From Nocardiopsis kunsanensis DSM 44524 (GTDB taxonomy: Bacteria > Actinomycetota > Actinomycetes > Streptosporangiales > Streptosporangiaceae): a stretch of DNA of 64,000 nt. Position numbers and translations under genes: made by a program. Positions 1 to 12,000 of this stretch are shown here, one piece after another. Below the pieces are notes generated by a model. It made no database searches. It was not told the origin of the DNA and saw only the letters and a list, made by a program, of their open reading frames with translations. Position 1 is the first letter of the stretch; each line of letters starts with the position of its first letter. Location: NCBI RefSeq assembly GCF_000340965.1, contig NZ_ANAY01000032.1, positions 17,201 through 81,200 of the forward strand. The letters run 5' to 3'.

Positions 1-3000
1 GGGTCCGACTCGATGTCGAGCCGGGAGAAGGCCACGAAGGGGTGTTCCTGGGCAAAGCGGCGCCGTCCGTGGCGCAAGAACCCGGCGGACAGGTCTGTGT
101 AGACGTACTCGATGTCCGACGCATGCGGTTCCAGAGCTGCGAGGACTGCTTCGGTGGTTCCGCCCGTGCCTGCTCCCACCTCGAGGATCCGCAGGCGTCG
201 CGGGCCACTCCGCTCGCGGGCGTAGGCCGCCACCGCATGAGCGGCGAGCGTGTTGAGGCGGTCCGCCAGGGGATCTCCCCTGTAGACGTTCTCGACCAGT
301 TCCATCGAGGAGCCCGGGAAGAGCACCGACGTCGGATCGGTCGCGCCCCGCAGAAGATCCCGGTAGCGGGTCAGGCACGCCCTCAACAATTCTGTGTGTG
401 CCGCGACCTCCGGGCGGTCGGCGGCCAGGGCCGCCAACCCCTCCTGCGGGTCGCCCTCCATCTCTCGCACCGATGTCAGGAGGCCGCCGTCCCTGGTCAG
501 GAACCCCTCCCGGCACAGGATGTCGACGAGGGCAGGTACAAGACGCGCGTGCTCGCCGACCACGCCGAGTTCGGCCGGCAGACTCCGGGCCGAACGCTGC
601 TCCCCCGGTTCCCGGAACACCCCGAGTTCACGGAACGAACGCATCAGCAGGGCCGCGCCCAGTGCGTCAAGGGCCGAATGCGCCTCGGCGAGCCTGTCTC
701 CGTCGGGTTCGGGTCCCAACGGGCGTCCCGCGAGCGGGTCCCACCCGGATCCGGCTGAGGGCTCGGCGGAGGGTTCCGGGGCCCCGACGCGGTCCGTGGT
801 CACACCGAACCTGTCCAGGACCCGGTCCTCGGCCTTGAGCACCAGGGTCTGGACGGTACGGCCCGAGAGGACGGTCTCCAGTGCGCGCATGCCCTCGGCG
901 GTGTCTATGGAGTGCACACCGACCGCGCGCATCCTGCGCCGGTAGGCGGCCTTGGCCACGACGCCGACCTCACCCCAGTACCCCCAGTTGACGATACGCA
1001 CTGGTACACCGGACTCGTACAGCGCCGCGGCGTAGGCGTCCTTGAAGGCGCAGCCCGCCGCATAGTTGGACTGGCCGGCGTTGCCGCTGAAGGACTGGGC
1101 GGAGGAGAAGAAGGCCAGGAAGTCCAGCTCTTCGCCGCGCAGAGCCCTGGCGAGGGTGACCGCCCCCCGGACCTTGGGCTCCAGGGCCGCCTCGAAAGCC
1201 GCCTCGTCCAGATCGGCGACACGTGCGTCGCGCAGGACCAGGGCCGAGTGGAACACGCCGTGGAGGACGCCGTGGCGCTCGCGCGCGAGCTCGACGGCCT
1301 CCCGCATCGACCGGTCGTCCGAGGCGTCGGCCTGGATGTAGAAGGCGCTGCCGCCGGCGTCGGTGACGGCTCGGATGCGCGCTTCGATGTCCGCGTCCTG
1401 CGGGCGGCGCCCCACCAGGGCGATCCTGGCCGAGAAGGAGCGAGCCAGGTGCAGGGCGAGCTCCGCGCCGATCCCTCCGGCTCCGCCGAGGACGAGGTAG
1501 CTGCCGCCCTGCCTGAGGGCCGGTCCGGAGGGCTCCTCGGTGCGGGATTCGACGAGGACCCGCTCCCACCTGTGGCCCCTGCGCAGGACGACTTCGTTGC
1601 CCAGAGGGTGTCCGGGTTCGTCCACCACCGACGCTGCCACGGTCCCGGGGTCGCGGACCAGCTGGTCGGGGCACACGTCCAGACAAGCGACGCGCCAGTC
1701 CGGGTACTCCTTCGCCAAGGACTTCGTCAGGCCTGACAGTCCGGCCGCGAAGGGGCGCCCGGGCCGCGTCCCGTCGATTGCGTGGACGCCGGCGGTCACG
1801 ACCGTCAGGTGGGGCCGCAGCTCGGCCGAGCCGCGGGACAACAGCGCCTTGACCGCCCGGAAGAGGGAGCGTACCCCGCTCTCCTGGGCCCGTTCCAGGT
1901 CGGCCAGGGAATGGAGGTCGGTTCCGCCGGGACCGGCGGAACCGTCGTCGAGTCCTCCCAGGAAGTAGATCCGCTCCGGCCCGGGCAGAGGGGCGATCGC
2001 CTTCTCCAGGGCAGCGGGATCACCCGGGGCCGGCCGCACCACGTGTGTGTCGGCGTCCCGGTGCAGTTCGGCCAGTCGCCGGTCGAGGCCGTACGTCTCA
2101 CCGGGTGCGATGATCAGTACGGGCCCTTCCGTGCGCCCGGCGTCCTCGACGGGGCCGAGAGCACGCCAGTGGGGTCGAAAGAGGCGCGTGGGTACTCGGG
2201 GCTTGAGCTCACGGTAGGAGAGCCCGTCGATGACGACGCAGGGGTTTCCGTCCACATCGACGATCTTCAGCGCGCACTCCCCGGGAGAAGCCTGGTGAAC
2301 ATGGGCGAAGCTCTTCTCCGGAACTGGGCGCAGCACGCGGATCCCGTTCATGGCGAAGGGGACGTGCGGCCGCTGGCCCGGCGTCTCGGGCTGCAACGCG
2401 GCCACCGATTGGATGGCGCCGTCCAGGACCCCGGCGGGCAGCCCTTCCTCCGGCCCCTCGTGCACGAGTGAGGCCAGAGCTTGCGACCGGTTCAGGGCGA
2501 TCCCCTTCACCGTTCGGAACCTGGGCCCGTAGAGCACCCCGATCCTGGTGAAACGGTCGTAGTGTTCCCGTCCGGTGACCTCCCGGTCACAAGTTTCCTC
2601 GATGCGGGAAAGATCCACCCGTTCTCCGTGTCCGGTCCCGGCGGAGACCGTCCCCCTGCTGTGCACGGTGGGCTCCCCGGCGGAGTCGGCGGTCCGGACC
2701 TCGAAGGACAGTTCTCCCGACTCTTCCGCGCCCCTCGGGCGGAGGAGGACCTCGACCTCCTTTCCGTTCTCGACGAAGACCGGGCGCAGCCAGACACAGC
2801 GGGTGAGGGTGACCGGTTCGTCGCCGGCCAGGTCCCGCCAGGCCCGGTGGACCAGGGACAGGTGTCCGGCGGCGGGCAGGAGAGGACTCCCGTCGACGAC
2901 GTGGTCACGGACGACGGGATCGTCCGCCGCGATCCAGTACTTCCTCGACGTCCCGTCCGAGGGCTCCGGGACACGTCCTCGGAGAGCCTCCGTGGGCGGT

Positions 3001-6000
3001 TCGGCCTCCGTGGGCGGTTCGGCCTCCGTGCCCGGAGCCCGGTACTCCTCCCGGGCGAACGGGTAGGTGGGGAGAGGCACTCTCCTGCAGGTCTGCCCCG
3101 CGAACACGGGCGACCAGTCGACGTCCTCTCCCTCCCGGTACCGCCGCACCGTGTCGGAGAAAGCCCCTTCGACGACTCTGGCGCCTCCTCGGTCCTGCCG
3201 AGAGGCGGACAGGCCGATCCGGCGGCGCAACTCCTCGGGTCCGTCGGCCGTGAACACCTCGCGGACGTCGAAGTGCGACCGTCCGACCGCCAGGGTGAAG
3301 GCGATGTCGCGCCACTCGTGGCGCGACCCGTCGGTCTCCAACCACCGGGAGAGGTCGAGCAGGCGTGCTCGCAGTGCTTCGGGGGTCTTTGCTGATACGG
3401 GGACCGGATAGGTGCGGTCCGTCCCTTCCGGTACCCGTGCCCGTGCGGCCGGGGCTTCCCGGGCGACGACGTGGACGTTGGTACCGCTGAACCCGAAGGA
3501 GCTGACGGCGGCGGTCCGCGAGCCGCCGCTCGGACGGGCCCAGGGGCGGGCTTCGGTGTTCACACGGAAGGGCCCGTCCGCGAAGGGGATGTGGCGATTG
3601 GTGTCCTCGAAGTGGAGGGAGGGGACCAGGCTGCCGTGTTCGATGCACAGCAAGGCCTTGATCAGGCCGGCCACACCCGCGGCTGTCAGTGTGTGCCCCA
3701 GGTTCGACTTGACCGACCCGATCGCGCAGAACCCCTTGCGGTCGGTGAACCGGGAGAACGCCTCGGTCAGTGCCTCGATCTCGATCGGGTCGCCCAAACG
3801 GGTGCCGGTGCCGTGGCATTCGACGTATCCGATCTGCTCGGGATCGACCCCGAAACGGCGGTAGACGTCGCTCTCCAAGGCGCTCTGCGATGGCGCGCTG
3901 GGGGCGGTGATGCCGTTGGTCCTGCCGTCCTGGTTGGCCCCGGTGGCGCTGAGGACCCCGCGGATGTGGTCCCCGTCCCGTAGTGCGGCGTCGAGGCTCT
4001 TGAGCACGACGACCCCGACGCCCTCGCCCGGGACGAAGCCGTCGGCCCCGTCGTCGAAGGGCCTGCACCGCCCGTTCGGGGAGAGCATCCCCGCCTTGCT
4101 CGCGAGGACGTGGAGTTCAGGCGTGTGCAGAACGGCGACGCCGCCCGCCAACGCGGTCTCGCACCGGCCCTCGCGGATGGCTTCGCAAGCCATGTGCACG
4201 GCCATGAGCGAGGAGGAGCAGGAGGTGTCGACCGCGGTGCTGGGGCCGCGCAGGTTGAGGTGATAGGCCGCACGGGAGGCCAGGATCGCCGGGTGCGTAC
4301 CAGTGAAGGTGTAGCCCTCGGTGGGAACACCGTTCTCCCGCAGCAAGTGGTGGTAATCGCCCATGGCTGCCCCGACGAAGGAGTGGTACTCGGCGCCGTC
4401 CACGGAGCGGTCGGAGTATCCGGCGTCCTCCAGGGCCCGCCACGCCTCCATCATGTAGAGGCGCTGCTGCGGGTCCATCAAGCGTGCTTCACGGGGGGAC
4501 ATCCCGAAGAAGGCGGGATCGAACTCGTAGGCGTCCGCCAGCACCGACCCCCACTTGCTGTAGGTCTTTCCGGGTTCCGAACGGTCCGGGTCCCAGTAGC
4601 GCTCGGTGTCCCAGCGATCGGAGGGGATCTCGGCGACCGAGTCACGGCCGGCGACGAGGTTGTCCCAGAACTCCTCCAGGTTCCGTGCGTGGGCGAAGCG
4701 TCCGGACATACCGATCACCGCCACGTCCGTGCTCCTGGCGGCGACCTGTACACCGGACCCGGGTGAAGAAACCGGGTCGCGGCCGGCCGCCGTGGTCTCC
4801 GGGTCCGGGGCGGGTGAGGGCTCGGGCCGCACGGGTGAGGGCTCGTACCGTGAGCCACTGAACGGCTGTGCGGCCCGTTCCCCGATGATGTGTTCGCTGA
4901 GCGAACGGATATCGGTGTAGTTGAAGAAGTCCGTGGGCCTGAGCTCGGTCCCGAAGGCCTCGTTCAAACGCTCCACGATCTCCACGGCGAGAACGGAGTC
5001 CACCCCGAAGTCGGCGTGGGGGGTGTCGAGGTCGAACTCGGTCGCGGGGATCTCCAGGATCTCGGACATGGCCCCGGCGACGGTCTCGCGCACCGTTCTC
5101 GGGTCCGACTCCGGGAACCGGGAAGGCGTCTCCCCGAGGGGTTCCGGAGTCGCCTCCACGGGAGCGGACTCCTTATCACCGGGCCGCTGTCCGCCACTGC
5201 CGGCGGAGGCCGCGCCCTCGGCACCGCCATCACCGACCGGCACGCCCGGGGCCGGGGACGCCTCGCCCCATTCGGGCACCCAGTAACGCTCCCGGGCGAA
5301 GGGATAGGTGGGCAGGGAGACCCGGCGGGCCCCCGATCCGGTGAGGGGAAGGGCGTGGCCGATGTCAGCCCCGGCCGCCCAGAGCCGGGCGATGCGTTCG
5401 AGGTCTCCCCGCCTGTGCAGGGACTCCACGAAGGTACGACCCTCTTCCCCTTCCAACAGCCCGTCCATCAGCGCGGTGTCTCCCGTTGCGCTCCCGAGGA
5501 CGGTGTCGGGGTCGTCGGTCCCGGCACCGAAGCGGCGCAGGCGCTCGGCCAGTTCGGCCGTGTCGCGGACGACGAACACCGCACGTTCTGCCAGGGGCTC
5601 GCGACCGATCTGTAGTGTCAGGGCGATGTCCTGGAGCCGGTACCCGTTCGTGACGGGTGCGGTGCCGCTCCGGTGGGGGGCGCTCTCCGCGATCCAGCGG
5701 GCGAACCCGGCGAGGGTGCGGCAGGCGACCAGTTCCTCCGGGGCGGGCCGGACACCGTACTCGTTGCCCGCCCACTCGGCCAGTGCCGACCGGGACACCT
5801 CGTCGAAGCCCAGATCCTCCAGGTCGTCCCCGGCATCGACCGACGCGTCGGGGACACCGAGGACGCGAGCGGCCACCGCGCACACCGCGTCCGGGTCCAC
5901 CGCAGGGGCCGGCTCAGCCGTGGCAGGGGCACCGACGGCCTCGGCCAGGTCCAGAGCGATCGACCGCAGCCCCTCGGGCGTGCGTGCGGAGATGGGGACC

Positions 6001-9000
6001 AGCTCGGCAACGGCTCCCGGGGCGACACGGGTGTTCATGTCGGTGGCCGGTAGGTACTCCTCCAGAACGGCGTGGGCATTGGCCCCTCCCGCGCCGAAGG
6101 AGCTGACCGCGGCCGCTCTCGGGAGCTCCCGTCCGTCTTTGACCGGACGGTGCCAGGGCTCGGTGGCGCGTTGCACCGAGAAGGGCGTGTCCGCAAAGCG
6201 GATGTTGGGGTTCTCCGGCTCGGAGTGCAGGGAGGGTACGAGTGTGCCGTGCTTCATCTGGAGGAGGACCTTGGTCAGACCGGCGATCCCGGCCGCGGAC
6301 TCCAGGTGTCCGATGTTGGACTTGACCGAACCGACGGCGCAGTGTGTTTCCCCGCCGGCTCCGGAAGCGGCGAAGGCCCGCGTGAGTCCGTCGACCTCGA
6401 TCGGGTCGCCCAGGCTCGTACCCGTACCGTGGGCCTCGACGTAACCCACCCGTTCGGGCCCGAGACCGGACCGTTCGAGAGCGGCGCGGACGACCTCGGC
6501 CTGGGCGGCGGGGGTGGGGACGGTGAAACCGTTGCTGCGTCCCCCGTGGTTGACGGCCGTGCCGCGCACCACCGCGTAGACGTGGTCCCCCTCGGCCAGG
6601 GCCTTGCTGAGGGGTTTGAGCAGGACCGCTCCCACGCCTTCCCCGGGAACGTAGCCGTCCCCTCCCTCTCCGAAGGTGCGGCACCGTCCGTCCGTGGAGG
6701 CGAAGCGCCCCTGGGAGAGCTGTAGATAGCGGTTGGGGTGGAGGATGGTGTTGACGCCGCCCGCGATCGCCTCGTCGCAGTCGCCCAGCCGGATGCTCGC
6801 ACACGCCATGTGCAGGGCGGTGAGGGAGGACGAGCACATCGTGTCGAGAGCCAGGCTCGGCCCCTGGAGGTCCAGGACGTGGGAGACGCGGTTGGCCACG
6901 GCCGCGGACAGGGAGGCGGGTACGAACCCCTGCTCCTGGGCCCTTCTGTCGGCGCCGTAGAGCTGGTACTGGGAGTACATCACCCCGACGAACACACCGA
7001 CGCCGCGCCCCGCCAGACCCTCACGGGTGTGTCCGGCGTCCTCCAGAGTGTGCCACGCGGTCTCCAGGAAGAGCCGTTCCTGCGGGTCCATCCGGCGGGC
7101 TTCGCGCGGAGAGATGTTGAAGAACAACGGGTCAAAGGCGGCCACGTCCCGGAGGAAGCCGCCCCACTTGCTGTAGGAGGTGCCGGGCGCCTCGCCCCGG
7201 GGCGCGAAGAACGGGGAGTGGTCCCAGCGCCCGGACGGGACCTCGGACACGCAGTCCCGGCCCCGGAGAAGGTTCTCCCAGAGTTCTCCGGGGTTCTCCG
7301 CCATCGGGTAGCGGCCCGCCAGCCCCACGATCGCGATCGGGTCGTCCTCCACGGCCCTGCGCTGTGGCGCGGCCGCTTCCGCCGGACGGGACCGTTCCTG
7401 TACCACCCCTTCCCCGGTTTCCGGCGCAGGGCTCCGGGAAGGACCGCCGAACGCCTCTGTGACCGCCTCCGGATGGTTCTGGACCAGGTACAGGGCCAGA
7501 GCGTTGGTGTTCGAATGCTCGAAGAAGAGCGTCTTGGGCAGTTCCCCGAACACTTCCTCCAGTTCCCGGGTGATGTTCATGGCCATGACCGACTCCACAC
7601 CCAGGTGCTCGAACCGCTCTCGGGGATCGAGGCGTCCACCGGGGAGCTTGAGTTCTCCGGCGAGTGCCGTGGTCAGGAATCGGGTGAGGGCGCGGGGTAC
7701 TCCGGTCGAGGGGGCGGAGTCGGCCCCGGCACCGCCGGAACCAGCCGCGGTGTCGGGGACGGAGCGGCCAGAGCCTCCGAGGGAGCGGAGAATGCGTTCC
7801 CTGTGACCGTGGAAGACAGCGATGCGGGAGGGCCCCTCGGCGAGGGAACGCTCCAGGACCTCCATGGCGGTTACGGAGGGCAGGGGCACCCACCCGCGTT
7901 CCTGCTCCGCCCTTTCCTGGAGGGCCCGGCCGATGTCCATACCACCCGATCGCCAGAGCGGCCAGGCGACGGACACCGTCCTGCCGGAACGCACGCCCGC
8001 TTCCCGCAGGGTCTCTCGCCGGTCCGCGAAACCGTTCAGGAAGGAATTCGCGAACGCGTAGTCGGTCTGGCCGGCCACACCGGTGACGGAGCTGGCCGAG
8101 GAGAAAAGGGCGAAGAAGTCGAGCGGCTCCTGCCGTGTGGCCAGGTCCAGATGGTGGGCGCCCCAGATCTTGGGGGTGAGGACCTCCCGCGCCTCCGTTT
8201 CCTTCTTCCGGGCCACGAGTGCGTCCCGGGTCGTGCCCGCGAGATGGAATACACCGTCGACACGGCCGTACCGCTGCTTGGCTGCGGCGACGAGTTCCCG
8301 GGCTCCGGAACCGTCGGAACAGTCCGCGGCCACGTAGAGGCCTTCTCCCCCCGAGGAGGCCAGTTCGGAGAGGAAGGACTCACCGTTCCCGTCCAGGGGG
8401 GAACGGCCGTTCAGGACCAGCCGGGCCCGGTGGTGCCGCGCCAGGTACAGGGCGAGTTCGCGGCCGATCCCGCCGAGTCCGCCGGTGAGGAGGTAGACCC
8501 CCTCCTCGCGCAAACCCGCGGAGGACGCTCCTGCGGCCGTCGCGTGCCGCGCGTACCGGTGCTCGGCCAGGGACCGGACCCGCACACGGCCGTCGCGAAG
8601 GCACGCCTCGGCCCCGGCCCGGTCCGTCCGAGCGAGCTCCGCGGTGACCGCGGAGGCGGCTTCCCCGTCCCAGAGAGGTGTGCCATCGGGGCATGCGGGC
8701 AGGCCCAAGGTGGAGAACCGTGTCCTCGGGTCCTCCTGGGCGAGCGCGGCGAACATGGCCGCGGCCGAAGAACCGATGAGCCCTGCGTGCGAGGTGTCGT
8801 CGGGGTGTGTGAGGACCAGGCGCGGGGGCCGGGACGGCATGCCTCCGGCGATCGCCCGGGACAGAGCGAGCAGGGAGTGGGCGCCCCTGTCCAGGGATCG
8901 GCCGAGTGCGTTCTCGTCCGATTCCGGCAGGGCCTCGGACCAGTCGTGGACCATCGCGGACACCGGTCCGGAGGTCCGGGCGACCGCTTCGAGCAGCCTC

Positions 9001-12000
9001 GTGTAGTGGGACTCCGCTGTCGGATCGATCTCGTAGCTGTACGGGGTGTGCTCGTGGAAGCGCTGTCCCGCCCGTACTCGGACAACCGTTCCGTGGAGTC
9101 CGCTGAGGGCTTCGGCGCATGCTTGCCTGTCGGAGAACACGAGCAGCACGTCCGATGTCCGTGCGGGTAGGACGGAGGCGAGGCCGTTCTGTTCCTCCCA
9201 CCGCGGTTCCAGAACCAAGGTGTCATCGCCGACTGTGGGCACGGGGCGCGCCACCAGCCCGTCGACACTCACCGCGGCGCGGCCCTCGGTGTCGGTCACC
9301 GTCAGGTCGAAGACCCCGGAGGGCCCTCCGGCCGAGGCGCCGTCGCGGGAACGGGCGTGGACACGGCATTCGGTCGGCAGCGGACCGTGCACGCGCATGC
9401 GCTCGACCGCGAAGGGGATGCGTGCGTTCCCGTCCTGGCCCTCCGTCCCCAGTGACGCCAGGACCTGGAACGCACCGTCGAGCAGCTCCGGAGGCAGAAG
9501 GTATCCGTCCTCCCGTGCGTGGGCACCCGAAAGTCGGGCGACCACCTCGCCGTCACCGGTGTGGAGGGAGCCGATGACACGGAACCCCGGCCCGTGGACG
9601 AGCCCGCCCTCCTCCATGCGCCGGTAGTGGTCGTGCGGAGGGACGCCATCGGTGCACGCCGCACCGAGCGCTTCGATGTCCAGCGTCCCGGGCGGCTCCT
9701 CGGGGGCCGAGCGTCGACGGAGTCGGCCTCGCACGTGCGTGGCCGGTTCCTTCCCGGGTTCGCCGCCACTGATGGTGAACGCCGCCTCCGTGTCGGAACG
9801 GTCGACCTCGACGGTCACTTCGTGGACGCCCTCGGCGGACACCGCCACAGGCGTCTCGAAGACGGTGTCCAGGAGATCGGGCGTCTCGCCCAGTCCTGAG
9901 CGGGCGCCCGCGGCGCGGGCCATCTCCATCAGTGCCGCAGCCGGCAGAACCCTCTGCCGGTGCACTTCGTGTCCTCGCAGGAGGGGGTGGTCCCCCCGCA
10001 GCCGTGTGTTGAGGACGCACTGCTGCGGGGTGGAAGCGTCACGGCCGATCAGGGGGTGCGTGGGCGCGTCACCGGCGGCGGGGGCCGAAACCGTCTCCGG
10101 CCAGTGGCGCTCGCGCAGGAACGGGTACCCGGGAAGCGAGACCGTGCGGGGAGAGCCTTCCTCCACGGGGGCCCAGTCCACGTCCGCACCCGCCACCCAG
10201 ACCTCGGCGAGCCCGCGCAGGTCCTTGGCCTCCGTCAAGGCACCGATCCGCTCCTGGCCCACGGGTGGTACGGGGGCTCCGTCCTCGCCCCGTTCCACCC
10301 TTCCCCGGAGCGAACCCTCCGGGGTCTGGCCCCGGGACACGGACCTCAGGTCCGAGATCAGCGTGCCGCGGTCACGGGAGGTGAGTACGAGCCGTTCGTC
10401 CCAGGCGTCCCTTCCATTGCGCAGCGTGTGGGCGACGGAGGCGAGCAGGCCCGCCTCGTCGGTCCCCTCGTGCTCAGGACGTTCCAGGTGACGGGCGAGG
10501 TTCTCGGCATGAACACTCAAGCGCTCCTGACTCCTGGCGGAGAGCAGGAAGAGATGGTGTCCCCGATGGTCCTCGGCCGGGTGCGGGCGGTCGACGTATT
10601 CCTGGACGACGAGGTGGGCGTTGGCTCCCCCCGCGCCGAAGGAACTCAGTCCGGCGATCCGCGGGGAGGGTGCGGAGCCGTCACCGGGCGAGACCGGTTC
10701 CCAGGACGAGAGCTCGCGCTGGACCCTCAGCGAACCCGAGCCGAAGTCGATGGCGGGGTTCAGCTCATCCGAGTGCAGAGAGGGGACCAGGGCACGATGG
10801 CGCATCTGGAGCACGATCTTGGCCAGACCGGCTATACCGGCGGCCCCCTCCAGGTGTCCGATGTTGGACTTGACCGAACCGACCGCACGCGGTGCCGCCC
10901 CTGGGGGGAGGGGGCCCAGGGCGCGGTCCAGCGCGGCCATCTCGATGGGGTCCCCCAGGGCCGTACCCGTGCCGTGCGCCTCCACGTAACCGACCTGACC
11001 GGGGTCGACACCTGCCCGGCGGTAGGTCTCACCGATGAGGCGGGTCTGCTCCCGGGGGTTGGGGACCGTGTAGCCGTTGGTCCTCCCCCCGTGATTCAGG
11101 GCACTGGCACGGATCACGGCGTGGATGCGGTCCCCGTCCGCCTCCGCTTCGGCGAGGGGGCGCAGGACCACGGCTCCGACCCCTTCACCGGGCACGTAGC
11201 CGTCGCCCCCCTCACCGAAGCTGCGGCAGCGCCCGTCGCTGGAGGCGTAGCGTCCCTGACTGAGGTCCAGGTACTTGGCGGGGTGGAGGGTGAGGTTCAC
11301 CCCGCCTGCGAGGGCCGCCTCGGTATCCCCGCGCCGTAGCGCTTCACAGGCCAGGTGGACGGCGGTCAGGGAGGAGGAGCACATGGTGTCCAGCGCCATG
11401 CTCGGGCCGCGCAGGTCGAGCGTGTACGAGACGCGGTTGGCGATCGAGGCGTAGGAGGAGCCCAGGGACAACGGGTTGCCCAGGAGCGTCTGTTCGGCCT
11501 GGAAGAGCTGGTACTGGGAGTACATGACCCCCACGTAGACCCCGATGTCGCGCCCGGAGATGCGTTGCCGTGTGTATCCGGCGTCCTCCAAGGCGTGCCA
11601 GCTCTCCTCCAGGAACAGGCGTTCCTGGGGGTCCATGCGTTCGGCTTCCCGGGGAGAGACGTGGAAGAAGGAGGCATCGAAGGCGTCGACACCGTCCAGG
11701 AAACCTCCCCACTTGCTGTAGCTCTTGCCGGGGCGGCCCTTGTCCGGATCGAAGTAGAGGTCATGGTTCCAGCGTTCTTCGGGGATCTCCGTGACGCAGT
11801 CGCGCCCGGTCCTCAGGTTGTCCCAGAAGGCGTCGAGGTCGGGGGCCGAGGGGAAACGCCCGCTGATCCCGACGATCGCGACGTCGATGTCCTCCTCACC
11901 GGACGCGGAGCGGGCCACGGGCGAGGGCGCGGAGACGCGGGGGAGCTCCGGTTCCGGAGACACCTCCTCCGGGCCGGAGGCCCGTGCCAGACGTGCGGCA

